NCBI RefSeq assembly: GCF_016406325.1
Contig: NZ_CP066370.1
Span: 620,001 to 684,000 of the forward strand
DNA from: Shewanella putrefaciens
GTDB taxonomy: Bacteria; Pseudomonadota; Gammaproteobacteria; Enterobacterales; Shewanellaceae
Length of the DNA stretch: 64,000 nucleotides
Direction of reading: 5' to 3'
Shown here: one piece after another, positions 49,020 through 60,724 of the stretch
How positions within the stretch are numbered: the first letter of the stretch is position 1
Layout of the letters: every line of letters begins with the position of its first letter
Notes under the pieces: model-generated
What the model saw: the letters and a program-made list of their open reading frames with translations, nothing else
What the model was told of the DNA's origin: nothing
Databases searched by the model: none
Translations under genes and position numbers: made by a program

Positions 49020-49814
49020 ATTTCATCCTCCAAGATGTGAGTTTATAAGAGAGCCAAATGACGACCGGATGAAGCCAGTTTGACTCGCAGCCTGACTATA
49101 ACTGTAAAAATAGTTATTAATATTGCTGTATTTAGTTCATTTTGGAATATGAGATATATTTAGGATCTTAATTCGGCGAAGGAAGGTCCCTACTCAAAGG
49201 GAAGGTCAAGAGTTAAATAACCATGAATGTAATTAGAATCGTTAGTATGGTAAGTCCTTATCATGCTCAAGCATCTTGAGGTAGTGATGTGCATCCCTAA
49301 GGGAGTCAATTAAAGAATATTTTTAGCTTAAATCTGTATAGTTAGATAGTCTAATGCTAAGCAGCTGTCCTTGGTATGTGTAAATTATCTTTTTATAACT
49401 CGTTTGGGGGCAAAAGCTTTTAGGCAAATGAACAGTTCAATGGTCGCTAAGATTGGCACAGTTGCAACAGTGACCGTTGGCGGCATGGTTGCTCATTCAC
49501 ATCTATGTGATCGTAACATTCGAATATCCATGTACAGCAGATATCGCCGTCGAGCCTATATGGATGCTTCTTGTTAAATGAAGGGGCTGCGTGTTATTGG
49601 GGAAGCAATGACAACTAATGCGTAATGTAATGTAATGCGCGTAACTCAACTGTGTTGCTTTGGGCCAAAAGTGAGTTAAACATAGCGGTGCGATATATCT
49701 TCCTCTGCCATTTGAGGATGATGTGGCAATTCCATATGTTGATCTTATTACTCAGAATGAAGCTTTATTCTTACCTCATTCTGAGTTTCACTAAACAAGA
49801 TTATTCAACCGAAC
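49020..49814. other. Gene-poor region between the hydrolase and degS
   Basis: 795 bases with no well-supported gene. A frame from ATG 49428 (MNSSMVAKIGTVATVTVGG, then MVAHSHLCD, 49 residues to 49577) has an AGG before it and could be a small protein, but nothing else supports it. A TAATG run lies at 49618-49638 with GCG at both ends. Confidence 0.4.
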
Positions 49815-50897
49815 TTAATTATCAACCACAACCTTTTCATCAATAATGACGGGTAACTCTTGAGGTTTTCCTTGGCGTATCACTGTCATCATCACTTTTT
49901 TGCCGGGGGTCGTTTCTGCTATGCGATCCATCAGCATCTCGACGCCGGGGACATCTTCACCCTCGTATTTAATGATCACATCCCTTGGCATTAGCTGTGC
50001 TCGTGCTGCTGGACCATTAGGATCGATACCTGTCACTAATACGCCACGTAGATCGGGAAGATTAAGAATTTGTGCCACAACAGGGTTAATTGGTTCGCCA
50101 GAAATGCCTAATGCTCCACGGATAACGCGGCCATTTTTAATTAACTTGCCCATAATGCTGTGGGCCAATTTAATCGGAATAGCGAAGTTAATGCCGTGCC
50201 CCCCCCCTTCTTCACCAATTTGGAAGGCTGCAGTGTTTATACCAATAAGACTGCCATTAGTATCAATTAATGCGCCACCGGAGTTACCCGCATTAATCGC
50301 AGCATCGGTTTGCAAGAAGTCTAAGTAACCTGAACTTAACCCGTTGCGCCCAGTGGCACTGATGATACCTTGGGTAATGGTTTGACCTAAATTATAGGGA
50401 TTACCAATGGCAAGTACGACATCACCTACTTGAGGTGGACTATCAAGATTAACCGGGACAATCGGTAAATTATCCCCCTCAATTTTAAGAACCGATAAAT
50501 CGGTTTCAGGATCAAAGCCCACGACTTCAGAGGTAAATTTACGTCCATCCTGTAGTGCGACCACAATTTCGTCGGCTTTTTTAATCACATGATAATTGGT
50601 AAGGATATAACCTTCCTTACTCATTATTACCCCAGAACCAAGACCTTGGAGTGAGCCAGAATTGAGAGGGCGACGTTGATCGATACTGAGACTATAGATA
50701 TTGACAACGGCAGGGGCTGCCCGGCGAACGGCTTTGGCAAAGGAAAGTTCAACGGTATTATTGGCGCGGGTTTGCAGTAGAGTATTCCCGAGATTGTTAC
50801 TATCGAAATAACGAGTCACCAATAAAAACATTGCCGCCATGATAAGACCGAAAAGGATGGCTTTACCGAGATACAACAGGGTGTCTTTTATAGTCAT
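49815..50897 (-). CDS. degS: Periplasmic stress-sensing protease DegS
   Basis: 360 residues. One N-terminal membrane helix (AILFGLIMAAMFLLVTRYF) anchors a trypsin-like domain with His in NYHVIKKADE, Asp in DPETDLSVLKIE and Ser in NAGNSGGALIDT, followed by a single PDZ domain. It senses unfolded outer-membrane proteins and cuts RseA, starting the sigma-E response. It lies downstream of degQ on the same strand (128 bases). Confidence 0.95.
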   Translation of the reverse strand: MTIKDTLLYLGKAILFGLIMAAMFLLVTRYFDSNNLGNTLLQTRANNTVELSFAKAVRRAAPAVVNIYSLSIDQRRPLNSGSLQGLGSGVIMSKEGYILTNYHVIKKADEIVVALQDGRKFTSEVVGFDPETDLSVLKIEGDNLPIVPVNLDSPPQVGDVVLAIGNPYNLGQTITQGIISATGRNGLSSGYLDFLQTDAAINAGNSGGALIDTNGSLIGINTAAFQIGEEGGGHGINFAIPIKLAHSIMGKLIKNGRVIRGALGISGEPINPVVAQILNLPDLRGVLVTGIDPNGPAARAQLMPRDVIIKYEGEDVPGVEMLMDRIAETTPGKKVMMTVIRQGKPQELPVIIDEKVVVDN

Positions 50898-51024
50898 GGC
50901 AGGATAAATATTGAAAAAGGTGAGTTAGATTAACATGTTTAGCTAGGCAAAGAATAGGGAGCGCAGGCTCCCTATTCTGATCTAAGTCTGAAAAATAGCT
51001 GATTTTTCAGCGATGATTAGTCCG

Positions 51025-52380
51025 TTAACGCAGTACTAAATATAACATGCTCTTATCGCGCAATATTTTTAGCGCTACGGCACCTTCCTGATCCTTAAGA
51101 TGGGCTTTGAGTGCCTTAAGATCTTTAATTGCAGTGCGGTTAATTCCCACTATGATATCGCCTTTCTGTAAGCCACTCATCGCGGCGGGGGAACCTTGAG
51201 CAACATCAGTAATCGTCACTCCGCCCTTGGCAGCATTTTCTAAGGCGGCACCTTGTAACATAGGGTGCACCGCGCCTGCGGCCGAATCACTCGTTTGGCT
51301 TGCTTCACCTAAGGTGACTTTAACGGTTTTTTTATCACCATCGCGGATGATCCCTAACTCGACTTTTGCACCCGCTCCCATAGTCGCCACCTTAGCACGT
51401 AGCTCTTGGAAAGACTTAATGCCCCGGCCATCAACACTGACAATAATATCGCCCGCTTTAATACCAGCCTTTTCTGCAGCGCTACCCGCGGTCACTTCAT
51501 TGACAAAGCCACCGTGCTGAGTATCTAAACCAAAACCTTGAGCAAGTTGACTATCGAGATCGCGGCCTGAAATACCAAGCACACCACGACGTACTTCACC
51601 ATGTTCGACAATCTGTGCGACTAAGTTTTTCACCATATTGGCAGGAATTGCAAAACCAATACCGACGTTACCGCCTCCCGGAGCCACAATAGCAGTATTG
51701 ATACCAATCAATTCGCCATTAAGGTTAACAAGGGCACCACCTGAGTTACCGCTATTAATTGCCGCATCGGTTTGAATGAAATTTTCAAGCATTTCAATTC
51801 CTAGGCCACTACGACCTAAGGCGCTGACGATACCTGATGTCACAGTCTGACCTAAACCGAAAGGGTTACCAATGGCAACGGCAAAGTCACCTACGCGTAA
51901 ATCATCGGAGTCTGATGACTTGATAGCGACAAGATTTTTAGCCTCAATTTGCAATAAGGCTATATCCGATTCGGCATCGGCACCAATGAGTTTCGCTTTG
52001 ACCTCTCGACCATCGTGTAAACCAACTTGGATATCATCTGCGCCATTAATCACATGGTTATTGGTAACAATATAACCTTTATCAGCATCAATAATGACGC
52101 CGGAACCTAATCCTCTAAAAGGACGTTCTTGAATTTGTTCCTGTGGCACATTAGGGCCAAAGAAGTAACGAAATACATCAGGTACTCTTTGTTTAGAAAC
52201 GTGGGTACCAGTGACAGCCACAGAGACGACGGCTGGCGTTGCGCGCTCAAGCATGGGCGCAAGACTTGGCATCGACTGTCCATCAACAGTTTGTGGAATT
52301 GCGGCCTGTGAGATAGCAGGCATCATAGTCAGGGTTGCGGCTAACATTGCAGCTGAAAGTACAGATAGTTTTGTTTTCAT
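51025..52380 (-). CDS. degQ: Periplasmic serine protease/chaperone DegQ (Do family)
   Basis: 451 residues. A signal peptide (AAMLAATLTMMPAISQAAIP) precedes a trypsin-like domain with His in NNHVINGADDI, Asp in ESDIALLQIE and Ser in NSGNSGGALVNL, then two PDZ domains (~255-345 and ~375-451). It degrades or refolds damaged periplasmic proteins. The length and the degS neighbour favour DegQ over DegP. Confidence 0.94.
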   Translation of the reverse strand: MKTKLSVLSAAMLAATLTMMPAISQAAIPQTVDGQSMPSLAPMLERATPAVVSVAVTGTHVSKQRVPDVFRYFFGPNVPQEQIQERPFRGLGSGVIIDADKGYIVTNNHVINGADDIQVGLHDGREVKAKLIGADAESDIALLQIEAKNLVAIKSSDSDDLRVGDFAVAIGNPFGLGQTVTSGIVSALGRSGLGIEMLENFIQTDAAINSGNSGGALVNLNGELIGINTAIVAPGGGNVGIGFAIPANMVKNLVAQIVEHGEVRRGVLGISGRDLDSQLAQGFGLDTQHGGFVNEVTAGSAAEKAGIKAGDIIVSVDGRGIKSFQELRAKVATMGAGAKVELGIIRDGDKKTVKVTLGEASQTSDSAAGAVHPMLQGAALENAAKGGVTITDVAQGSPAAMSGLQKGDIIVGINRTAIKDLKALKAHLKDQEGAVALKILRDKSMLYLVLR

Positions 52381-52798
52381 CTATTCATAACTCCAAATAA
52401 GGGTTCAAAGATCTGGCTATAATGCGCTGTAATATACGCCCCAGATCGAATCTGTATCGGTACTGGCTATTTGCCTAGGTAACCATTCGGACACGCACCT
52501 ATTTGAAAAAGTTCATTAATATTAACAAAGGTTAATTTCTTTAAGCTGGTTTTATGAGCTTTTCCGATTTGTTACTAAGGCCAACACTATGGTCGAAAGA
52601 TGTACTTTTCAAGGGGGAGGATGAATCAAATCTATCAACTTAACGGGTTACCCGCTAACACTATTTTGATTGTTTACATGATGCTTCAATCTGTCGTGTA
52701 TTAAAGACGATATTACGCTCAGTTTAAATATATCCTGTGTCACATTTGCCGTGCTAATATCGTCACAGTGTTATTAAAGGATAGAAGAGAATTAAACT
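52381..52798. other. Divergent intergenic region between degQ and zapE
   Basis: 418 bases with no gene. Promoters for both directions are expected here; I see no clear sigma-E box. Confidence 0.4.
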
Positions 52799-53911
52799 GT
52801 GCCCCAGTTAAGCCCTTGGCAGCATTATCAAAAAGATCTTACCCGTGACGGTTTTTCCCATGATCCAGCCCAAGAAGTGGCGGTTAAAGCATTACAACGT
52901 GTATATGAGGACTTAACCACAGCCGAAATACCTCATTCTATCGTCGGTAAATTGTTTACGGCTTTAGGGTTAAAATCCGCTCCTGAAGGTATAAAAGGAC
53001 TCTATCTTTGGGGCGGTGTTGGTCGTGGTAAAACCTATTTGATGGACACGTTTTTTGATGCATTGCCTGGTGATAAAAAACTGCGCGCTCACTTCCATCG
53101 TTTTATGCACCAGTTGCATTTAGAGTTGGACAAGCTAAAGGGCGTTCGCGATCCATTGATTGTGATTGCCAAACAGATGGCCGCTAAATATCGAGTGATT
53201 TGTTTTGACGAGTTTTTTGTTTCCGATATTACTGACGCTATGTTACTCGGTACGTTATTCCAAGCTTTATTTAAAGAAGGAGTGGTATTAGTTGCGACCT
53301 CAAATATTATTCCCGACGATCTCTACAAAAATGGTTTACAGCGTGCGCGTTTCTTGCCGGCAATAGCTTTGATCAATCAACATTGCGAAGTGCTTAATGT
53401 GGATTCTGGGATTGACTATCGTTTACGCACCTTAGAGCAAGCGGAAATTTATCATTACCCGCTAGATGCACAGGCAGATAAAAATTTACTGCATTACTTT
53501 TCTCAATTAGCGCCTGAGGCAGTGGTATCCACTGAAGCCATTGAAATTGAAGGGCGTGTGATACCGATTCGTCAACAAGCACAGAGTGTGTTATTAATTG
53601 ATTTCAGGGCTCTTTGTGATGGACCCCGTAGTCAACGTGATTATATGGAATTGGCTCGGATTTATCATACCGTGCTGGTCAGCGGCATAGAACAAATGGG
53701 GGCATTTTTAACAGGTGACGATATCGCAAGGCGTTTTTTAGCGATGGTGGATGAGTTTTACGAGCGTAATGTAAAGCTTATTGTGTCAGCCCAAGTCCCG
53801 CTTGAAGATATCTATGCCGATGGTTTGCTTAACTTTGAATTTAGGCGTTGTCGCTCGCGTCTTATTGAGATGCAATCCCACGATTATTTGAAATCGGAAC
53901 ATCTTCCCTAG
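52799..53911 (+). CDS. zapE: Cell-division ATPase ZapE (AFG1 family)
   Basis: 370 residues from GTG 52799. AFG1 ATPase: Walker A GGVGRGKTYLMDTFF, Walker B ICFDEFFVSDI and sensor VATSNIIPDDLYKNGLQRARFLPAI. ZapE acts on FtsZ ring constriction in E. coli. It is alone between degQ and rplM, in the typical position for this genus. Confidence 0.94.
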   Translation: MPQLSPWQHYQKDLTRDGFSHDPAQEVAVKALQRVYEDLTTAEIPHSIVGKLFTALGLKSAPEGIKGLYLWGGVGRGKTYLMDTFFDALPGDKKLRAHFHRFMHQLHLELDKLKGVRDPLIVIAKQMAAKYRVICFDEFFVSDITDAMLLGTLFQALFKEGVVLVATSNIIPDDLYKNGLQRARFLPAIALINQHCEVLNVDSGIDYRLRTLEQAEIYHYPLDAQADKNLLHYFSQLAPEAVVSTEAIEIEGRVIPIRQQAQSVLLIDFRALCDGPRSQRDYMELARIYHTVLVSGIEQMGAFLTGDDIARRFLAMVDEFYERNVKLIVSAQVPLEDIYADGLLNFEFRRCRSRLIEMQSHDYLKSEHLP

Positions 53912-54199
53912 TCCTTGTAGACAATCGCACTCGCGTTATTTTTTTACACCATCGAGAGCGGCTCATTCCTCCTTGAGATGACTAGCCGCTTGATCGAAAT
54001 TTTATGTTTTTTGTCAAAATATCAGGTGATTTTTAACTCAGCTTTGTCTATACTCCGCCACCTGCCCACGTTACTCCGCCAATTGGGCGGAAGTTGTAAG
54101 CCGAATTAAGTGCTCGAAGGGGTACTGAAAGGCAATTTTGTGTTGTTTGCAAATGCAAGCGGCATGTGAGACAGAAATTAACTTTGGGTTTTTGTAATA

Positions 54200-54628
54200 A
54201 TGAAGACTTTTACTGCTACACCAGAAACTGTAACTCGTGACTGGTTCGTCGTTGATGCAGACGGCAAAACTTTAGGTCGTATCGCTACTGAAATTGCTAC
54301 CCGTTTACGCGGCAAGCATAAGCCAGAATACACTCCTCACGTTGATACTGGTGATTACATCATCGTTATCAATGCTGAAAAAGTCACTGTTACTGGTAAC
54401 AAAGCGAAAGGCAAAACGTACTACTCGCATTCAGGCTCCCCTGGTGGCATTAAGCAAATCAGCTTTGAAAAGCTGCAAGCGCATAAGCCAGAAATGATCA
54501 TCGAGAAGGCAGTTAAGGGTATGTTACCAAAAGGTCCTCTGGGCCGTGCCATGTTCCGTAAACTGAAAGTTTACGCTGGCGCAGAACATAACCACGCTGC
54601 ACAACAACCTCAAGTTCTTGATATCTAA
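54200..54628 (+). CDS. rplM: 50S ribosomal protein L13
   Basis: 142 residues, standard length. Begins [20 protein letters not shown] and includes [21 protein letters not shown]. It binds 23S rRNA early in assembly. The upstream leader (~54060-54199) is GC-mixed with no strong SD; the mRNA leader may take part in autoregulation, as known for L13. It is 14 bases before rpsI. Confidence 0.98.
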
Positions 54629-54642
54629 ACGGGATTAAGCAA

Positions 54643-55035
54643 ATGGCTGCAACTCAGTACTACGGCACTGGCCGTCGCAAAACCTCTACAGCTCGCGTAT
54701 TCGCTAAAGCTGGTAGTGGCAACATCGTTGTAAATCAACGTCCTTTGGATCAGTATTTTGGTCGTGAAACTGCTCGTATGGTTGTTCGTCAACCTTTAGA
54801 GTTAGTTGAAATGACTGACAAGCTGGACATCTATGTAACTGTTAAAGGCGGTGGTATCACTGGCCAAGCAGGCGCAATCCGTCACGGTATTACCCGTGCT
54901 CTGATGCAATTAGATGAAGCGCTGCGTCCATCGTTACGTTCTGCTGGTTTCGTTACCCGTGACGCTCGTAAAGTTGAGCGTAAGAAAGTGGGTCTACGTA
55001 AAGCACGTCGTAAGCCACAATTCTCTAAGCGTTAA
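54643..55035 (+). CDS. rpsI: 30S ribosomal protein S9
   Basis: 130 residues. Begins [19 protein letters not shown] and ends in the basic [10 protein letters not shown] tail that reaches the P-site tRNA. It is co-transcribed with rplM and followed by a strong terminator. Confidence 0.98.
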
Positions 55036-55052
55036 TTCGTTTTTGGAATATC

Positions 55053-55081
55053 AAAAAACCCAGCCTATGCTGGGTTTTTTA
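55053..55081 (+). terminator. Rho-independent terminator of rplM-rpsI
   Basis: AAAAAACCCAGC and GCTGGGTTTTTT form a 12-bp stem with a CTAT loop. Confidence 0.93.
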
Positions 55082-55140
55082 TTACCTAAGATTTATTATG
55101 CTTATCAAAATAAAGCGTTAGGTTAAGTTTGAGGATGGAA

Positions 55141-55329
55141 ATGACATTTCAATTATTTATGCTTGCGATAGCATTGGTGTTGATTTTGGAAGGCGTAGGC
55201 CCACTATTATTTCCCAATAAATGGCGTCGTTATTTAAGTGAGCTTTCCAATCAAAATCAGCAAGTTTTACGCAGAATGGGCGGTGCTTTGGTTACTGCCG
55301 GCGTGGTAATCTTGATTATTTTTTCATAA
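55141..55329 (+). CDS. DUF2065 membrane protein (YjeT-like)
   Basis: 62 residues from ATG 55141, chosen because GAGG (55131-55134) sits six bases upstream; ATG 55135 is too close to it. Two membrane segments flank a basic loop: LFMLAIALVLILEGVGPLLF, then KWRRYLSEL, then GGALVTAGVVILIIFS. It matches the YjeT/DUF2065 pattern found before purA in gammaproteobacteria. Function unknown. Confidence 0.88.
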   Translation: MTFQLFMLAIALVLILEGVGPLLFPNKWRRYLSELSNQNQQVLRRMGGALVTAGVVILIIFS

Positions 55330-55362
55330 ATGGCTTGCAACTTGGCCCCACAAATCTGCTAG

Positions 55363-56691
<1,329 letters not shown>

Positions 56692-56696
56692 GACTT

Positions 56697-56723
56697 AAAA
56701 GGCCGTGTTTCACGGCCTTTTTC
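56697..56723 (+). terminator. Rho-independent terminator after purA
   Basis: AAAAGGCCGTG and CACGGCCTTTTT form an 11-bp stem with a TTT loop. Confidence 0.92.
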
Positions 56724-56836
56724 TCTTCGCGCTATCCTTTCTCTGTGCTTCCCTGCGGTTAGATATTCAGCTTAAGCTCAAGAAATAGGTTATACTGCCG
56801 ATGCAAGTATTCACCCTATTGTCATTGAGAGTCGTT

Positions 56837-57457
56837 ATGCTTCGTACTGTATTAGTTGCGCTACTGCCTTTAGTCTCTTCAATGTGCTTTGCGCAAACAC
56901 TGGCAGTCGATATTTACAGCCAAGATCAATTGCTTGAATTGATCCGTAGCAATCAGTATTTAGCGAAAGTAAAGCGTGATGATTGCCAATTGGTCCAAGA
57001 TATTGAGGCCAGGGCTGAAGTTCTGAAGCAACCTTTATATCAATTTCTTTGGGGAGAAATGCTGAACCATGGGACTTGTGTAAAAGCAAATCCTACTAAG
57101 GGAATGCGCTTGCTACGTGATTCGGTTGAACAAGGTAGCCCTGAAGCAATGGTGAAACTTGCCGAGTATTATCAAAGTGGTAAATTTGTCATTCGCAATA
57201 AAGATCGAGCAGTTAACTATTTGTTACCTGCAGCCGCAAGCGGCGATTTACCCGCTCGTATGATGTTAGTGCGTTTATACGGTGAAGGTTACGGTAGTCC
57301 AAGGGATTACGAAATGGCCTATCACTGGTTATATAACGATGTATTTGTAGATGAGGTTACGAAGAAAAAAGCCTTATCTTTACTGCAGGTGTTAGCAGCT
57401 AAAATGCCCCCCAGTGCAGTGGCGCGGGCCCAGCAAGAGCAGTTGCGAACCCGTTAA
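56837..57457 (+). CDS. motX: Sodium-driven polar flagellar motor protein MotX
   Basis: 206 residues from ATG 56837 (GAGAG before it). A signal peptide (LRTVLVALLPLVSSMCFAQT) precedes Sel1-like repeats: MVKLAEYYQSGKFV, then ARMMLVRLYGEGYGSP. MotX forms the periplasmic T-ring with MotY, which holds Na+-type PomAB stators. The purA-motX-rnr order matches Vibrio and Shewanella, which supports the name. No other motility gene is in the window. Confidence 0.9.
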   Translation: MLRTVLVALLPLVSSMCFAQTLAVDIYSQDQLLELIRSNQYLAKVKRDDCQLVQDIEARAEVLKQPLYQFLWGEMLNHGTCVKANPTKGMRLLRDSVEQGSPEAMVKLAEYYQSGKFVIRNKDRAVNYLLPAAASGDLPARMMLVRLYGEGYGSPRDYEMAYHWLYNDVFVDEVTKKKALSLLQVLAAKMPPSAVARAQQEQLRTR

Positions 57458-57496
57458 GATGTCTCTGAAAGCAGAGACTCATTATTTGGATATTGA

Positions 57497-59920
57497 ATGA
57501 TAAAAGACCCTCATTTTGAGCGTGAACAGGATAAGTACGAAAACCCTATCCCAAGCCGTGAGTATATTATCGAATACTTACGTTCTCAAAAATCACCCAT
57601 CACTCGTGACAGCATCGCCGCAGCGTTAAACATTCACGAGGAAGAGCAACTAGAAGCCTTAAGGCGTCGCCTACGTGCGATGGAACGCGATGGCGAACTG
57701 GTGTTCACCCGCGGACAAAGCTATGGCTTACCAGAGAAGATGGACTTAATTTCCGGCATCGTTCTTGGGCATAGGGAAGGCTTTGGCTTTTTCAAGCCCG
57801 ATGAAGGCGGTGATGACTTATTTATCTCCAACCGCGATATGTTGATGTACTTCCACGGTGATAAAGTACTGGCGCAAAAGGCAGGGTTAGATCGTCGAGG
57901 CCGCCGCGAAGCCCGTATTGTACGCCTTATTCAGCCTCGCAGTGCTGCAATTGTCGGTCGCTATCATGTCGATAGCGGTATGGCATTTGTGATTGCCGAT
58001 GATAAACGCATTACCCAAGAAATTTTAGTCGCCAATGAAGACCGCAATGGCGCCCGTCAAGGTGATGTGGTTGTGGTTGAATTAACGCGTCGCCCAGGCC
58101 GTTTTGTTAAGGCTGCGGGTAAAGTGACCGAAGTGCTTGGTAAGCAAATGGCGCCGGGAATGGAAATCGAAATTGCCCTGCGTAATTATGATTTACCCCA
58201 TACTTGGTCACCCGTGATCGAGAAGAAACTGCGCCGTATTCCCGATGAAGTGACCGAAGCCGATAAAGTAGGCCGTGTGGATTTACGTCATCTCCCCTTA
58301 GTGACTATTGACGGTGAAGACGCCCGCGATTTTGATGATGCTGTGTATGCCGAGAAAAAAGCAGGTGGCGGCTGGCGTTTATGGGTCGCAATCGCGGATG
58401 TCAGTTACTATGTATGCACCGATTCGGCATTAGATACTGAAGCGCGTGCCCGTGGTAATTCAGTGTATTTCCCGTCGCAAGTTATCCCTATGTTGCCAGA
58501 GAAAATCTCTAACGGCTTATGTTCGCTTAATCCTCACGTCGACCGTTTATGTATGGTCGCTGAGATGACGGTATCTGCAAAAGGTAAGTTATCGGGTTAC
58601 AAATTTTATCCGGCTGTGATGTATTCCCATGCCCGTTTCACTTATACCCAAGTGGCAGAGATGTTAGAAGGCGGCCCGATTGCACCAGAGCACGAGGCCT
58701 TATTCCCACATTTGCAGTGTTTACAATCACTGTATTTAGCGCTTGATGAGCAGCGAGCCGAGCGCGGCGCGATTGCCTTTGAGACCATGGAAACGCAGTT
58801 TATTTTTAATGAGCAGCGCAAGATTGAAAAAATCGTGCCACGTGGCCGCAATCAAGCACATAAAATCATTGAAGAATGTATGATTTTAGCCAACGTTTCG
58901 GCGGCTAAGTTTGTGAAGAAACACAAAGGCGAAGTCTTGTATCGTGTACATGAAGCGCCATCAGAGCAAAAGCTAGCGAACTTTAAAGAGTTTTTGGCCG
59001 AGCGTGGCTTGACTATGACTGGCGGGCTTGAGCCAACGCCGTCAGATTATCAGAACGTGATGCTGCAAATTGCCGACCGTCCCGATGCTGAACTTATCCA
59101 AGTGATGTTGCTGCGCTCTATGCGTCAAGCAATTTATACACCGGATAATGAAGGCCACTTCGGTTTAGCCTTAGAAGAATATGCGCATTTTACTTCGCCC
59201 ATTCGCCGCTATCCGGATTTAGTGTTACATCGTGTGATCCGTTATTTACTCGCGAAGGAAAGAGGCGAAACCACTGAGAAGTGGACGCAGGATGGTGGCT
59301 ACCATTATCAACTCGATGAACTCGATCAATTAGGCGAAGAGTGTTCGACCACAGAACGTCGTGCCGATGAAGCAACTCGCGATGTCAGCGATTGGCTCAA
59401 GTGCGAGTTTATGCAAGATCACGTCGGCGATACCTTCGAAGCTGTGATTGCTTCAGTAACCAGTTTTGGTTTGTTTGTGCGTTTAAATGAGCTATTTATC
59501 GATGGCTTAGTGCATATCTCAAGCCTAGGTAGCGATTACTACCAGTTTGATCCAATGCGCCAACGTCTTATCGGCGAGCACACAGGCCAAGTCTATCAAG
59601 TGGGTGATCCTGTGACAGTTAAGGTCGCTGCAGTCAACTTAGATGACAGACAGATTGATTTGATCATGCTGGGTGATGATAGCAAAGGTGGCAAGCGTAA
59701 AGTATCAGCTAGCCGTGATAAACCGATGACAGCCCGTGAGCGTGTTAATCGTGAAGGTGCTAAGCAAGGTAAAGCTGGCAAAACCGCGGCATCTAGCGCC
59801 AAAGTTGGAACAGGCAAAGCCAAACCTAAGGCCAAAGCGGGTGCTAAAGCCAAAAAGGCAACAGTAAAAGATCCGGCTAAAAAGCCAAAAGCCGCAAAGC
59901 GGAGCACGAGAAAGAAATAA
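57497..59920 (+). CDS. rnr: Ribonuclease R
   Basis: 807 residues. Order: an N-terminal HTH_12 ([14 protein letters not shown]), cold-shock domains, the RNB catalytic domain with [15 protein letters not shown] holding the metal-binding aspartates, an S1 domain (~645-730) and a very basic Lys/Ala-rich tail (~740-807). It is a 3'-5' exonuclease that can unwind structured RNA. rlmB follows with no gap. Confidence 0.97.
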   Translation: MIKDPHFEREQDKYENPIPSREYIIEYLRSQKSPITRDSIAAALNIHEEEQLEALRRRLRAMERDGELVFTRGQSYGLPEKMDLISGIVLGHREGFGFFKPDEGGDDLFISNRDMLMYFHGDKVLAQKAGLDRRGRREARIVRLIQPRSAAIVGRYHVDSGMAFVIADDKRITQEILVANEDRNGARQGDVVVVELTRRPGRFVKAAGKVTEVLGKQMAPGMEIEIALRNYDLPHTWSPVIEKKLRRIPDEVTEADKVGRVDLRHLPLVTIDGEDARDFDDAVYAEKKAGGGWRLWVAIADVSYYVCTDSALDTEARARGNSVYFPSQVIPMLPEKISNGLCSLNPHVDRLCMVAEMTVSAKGKLSGYKFYPAVMYSHARFTYTQVAEMLEGGPIAPEHEALFPHLQCLQSLYLALDEQRAERGAIAFETMETQFIFNEQRKIEKIVPRGRNQAHKIIEECMILANVSAAKFVKKHKGEVLYRVHEAPSEQKLANFKEFLAERGLTMTGGLEPTPSDYQNVMLQIADRPDAELIQVMLLRSMRQAIYTPDNEGHFGLALEEYAHFTSPIRRYPDLVLHRVIRYLLAKERGETTEKWTQDGGYHYQLDELDQLGEECSTTERRADEATRDVSDWLKCEFMQDHVGDTFEAVIASVTSFGLFVRLNELFIDGLVHISSLGSDYYQFDPMRQRLIGEHTGQVYQVGDPVTVKVAAVNLDDRQIDLIMLGDDSKGGKRKVSASRDKPMTARERVNREGAKQGKAGKTAASSAKVGTGKAKPKAKAGAKAKKATVKDPAKKPKAAKRSTRKK

Positions 59921-60661
59921 ATGAAAAAACAAGATATTATTTTTGGGATCCACGCAGTTGAAGCCCTGTTAAAACACAGCCCTGAGCGCATTATTGAGTT
60001 GTGGCTGTTACAAGGTCGTGATGATGAGCGTTTAACTGTGCTTGCCGAACAGGCTAAGGCCTTTGGTACGACGATTCAAGTGGCTTCTCGTAAAGCCTTG
60101 GATGACAAAGCGGAAAGCAGCCAACATCAAGGCATAGTCGCGCGCGTTAAAGCGGCAAAAGTATTGAATGAGCAAGATTTAGATGTGCTACTTGCTAACA
60201 CTGAGCAACCATTCCTGTTGATCTTGGATGGTGTGACCGATCCCCATAACTTAGGTGCTTGCCTACGTAATGCCGATGCGGCGGGCGTGCAAGGTATTAT
60301 CGTCCCTAAGGATAACTCGGTTGGCTTAACGGCGACAGTGAGTAAAGTGGCATGTGGCGCGGCAGAAACCGTCCCTTTATTCCAAGTCACTAATCTTGCG
60401 CGCACGATGCGCCATCTACAGGATAAAGGTGTGTGGATTGTGGGCACGGCGGGCGAGGCTGATTGCGAGCTTTATCAAGCGGATCTTAAAGGGCCATTGG
60501 CGATTGCTATGGGCGCTGAAGATAAAGGCTTACGCCGTTTAAGTCGTGAGTCTTGTGATTCGCTTATTTCTATCCCTATGGCGGGAAGCGTGTCTAGCTT
60601 GAATGTCTCGGTCGCGACAGGTGTTTGCTTATTTGAAGCAGTGCGTCAACGCCGTAGCTAA
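59921..60661 (+). CDS. rlmB: 23S rRNA (guanosine-2'-O)-methyltransferase RlmB
   Basis: 246 residues. An N-terminal substrate-binding part ([21 protein letters not shown]) precedes the SPOUT knot domain with [28 protein letters not shown] and [18 protein letters not shown]. It methylates G2251 of 23S rRNA. It starts at the base after the rnr stop; the rnr-rlmB pair is standard. Terminator follows. Confidence 0.97.
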   Translation: MKKQDIIFGIHAVEALLKHSPERIIELWLLQGRDDERLTVLAEQAKAFGTTIQVASRKALDDKAESSQHQGIVARVKAAKVLNEQDLDVLLANTEQPFLLILDGVTDPHNLGACLRNADAAGVQGIIVPKDNSVGLTATVSKVACGAAETVPLFQVTNLARTMRHLQDKGVWIVGTAGEADCELYQADLKGPLAIAMGAEDKGLRRLSRESCDSLISIPMAGSVSSLNVSVATGVCLFEAVRQRRS

Positions 60662-60684
60662 TTAAATTACTCGTTATAAGCCAT

Positions 60685-60713
60685 AAAAAGACGGATATTT
60701 TCCGTCTTTTTAT
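60685..60713. terminator. Bidirectional terminator after rlmB
   Basis: AAAAAGACGGA and TCCGTCTTTTT form an 11-bp stem with a 5-base loop between the convergent rlmB and MFS genes. Confidence 0.9.
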
Positions 60714-60724
60714 TAATTGATTAA

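Noticed and set aside
49371..49577. 68-residue open frame (or 49 residues from ATG 49428)
   Set aside because: Only a weak RBS and no recognisable family; mentioned in the intergenic entry but not called as a gene.
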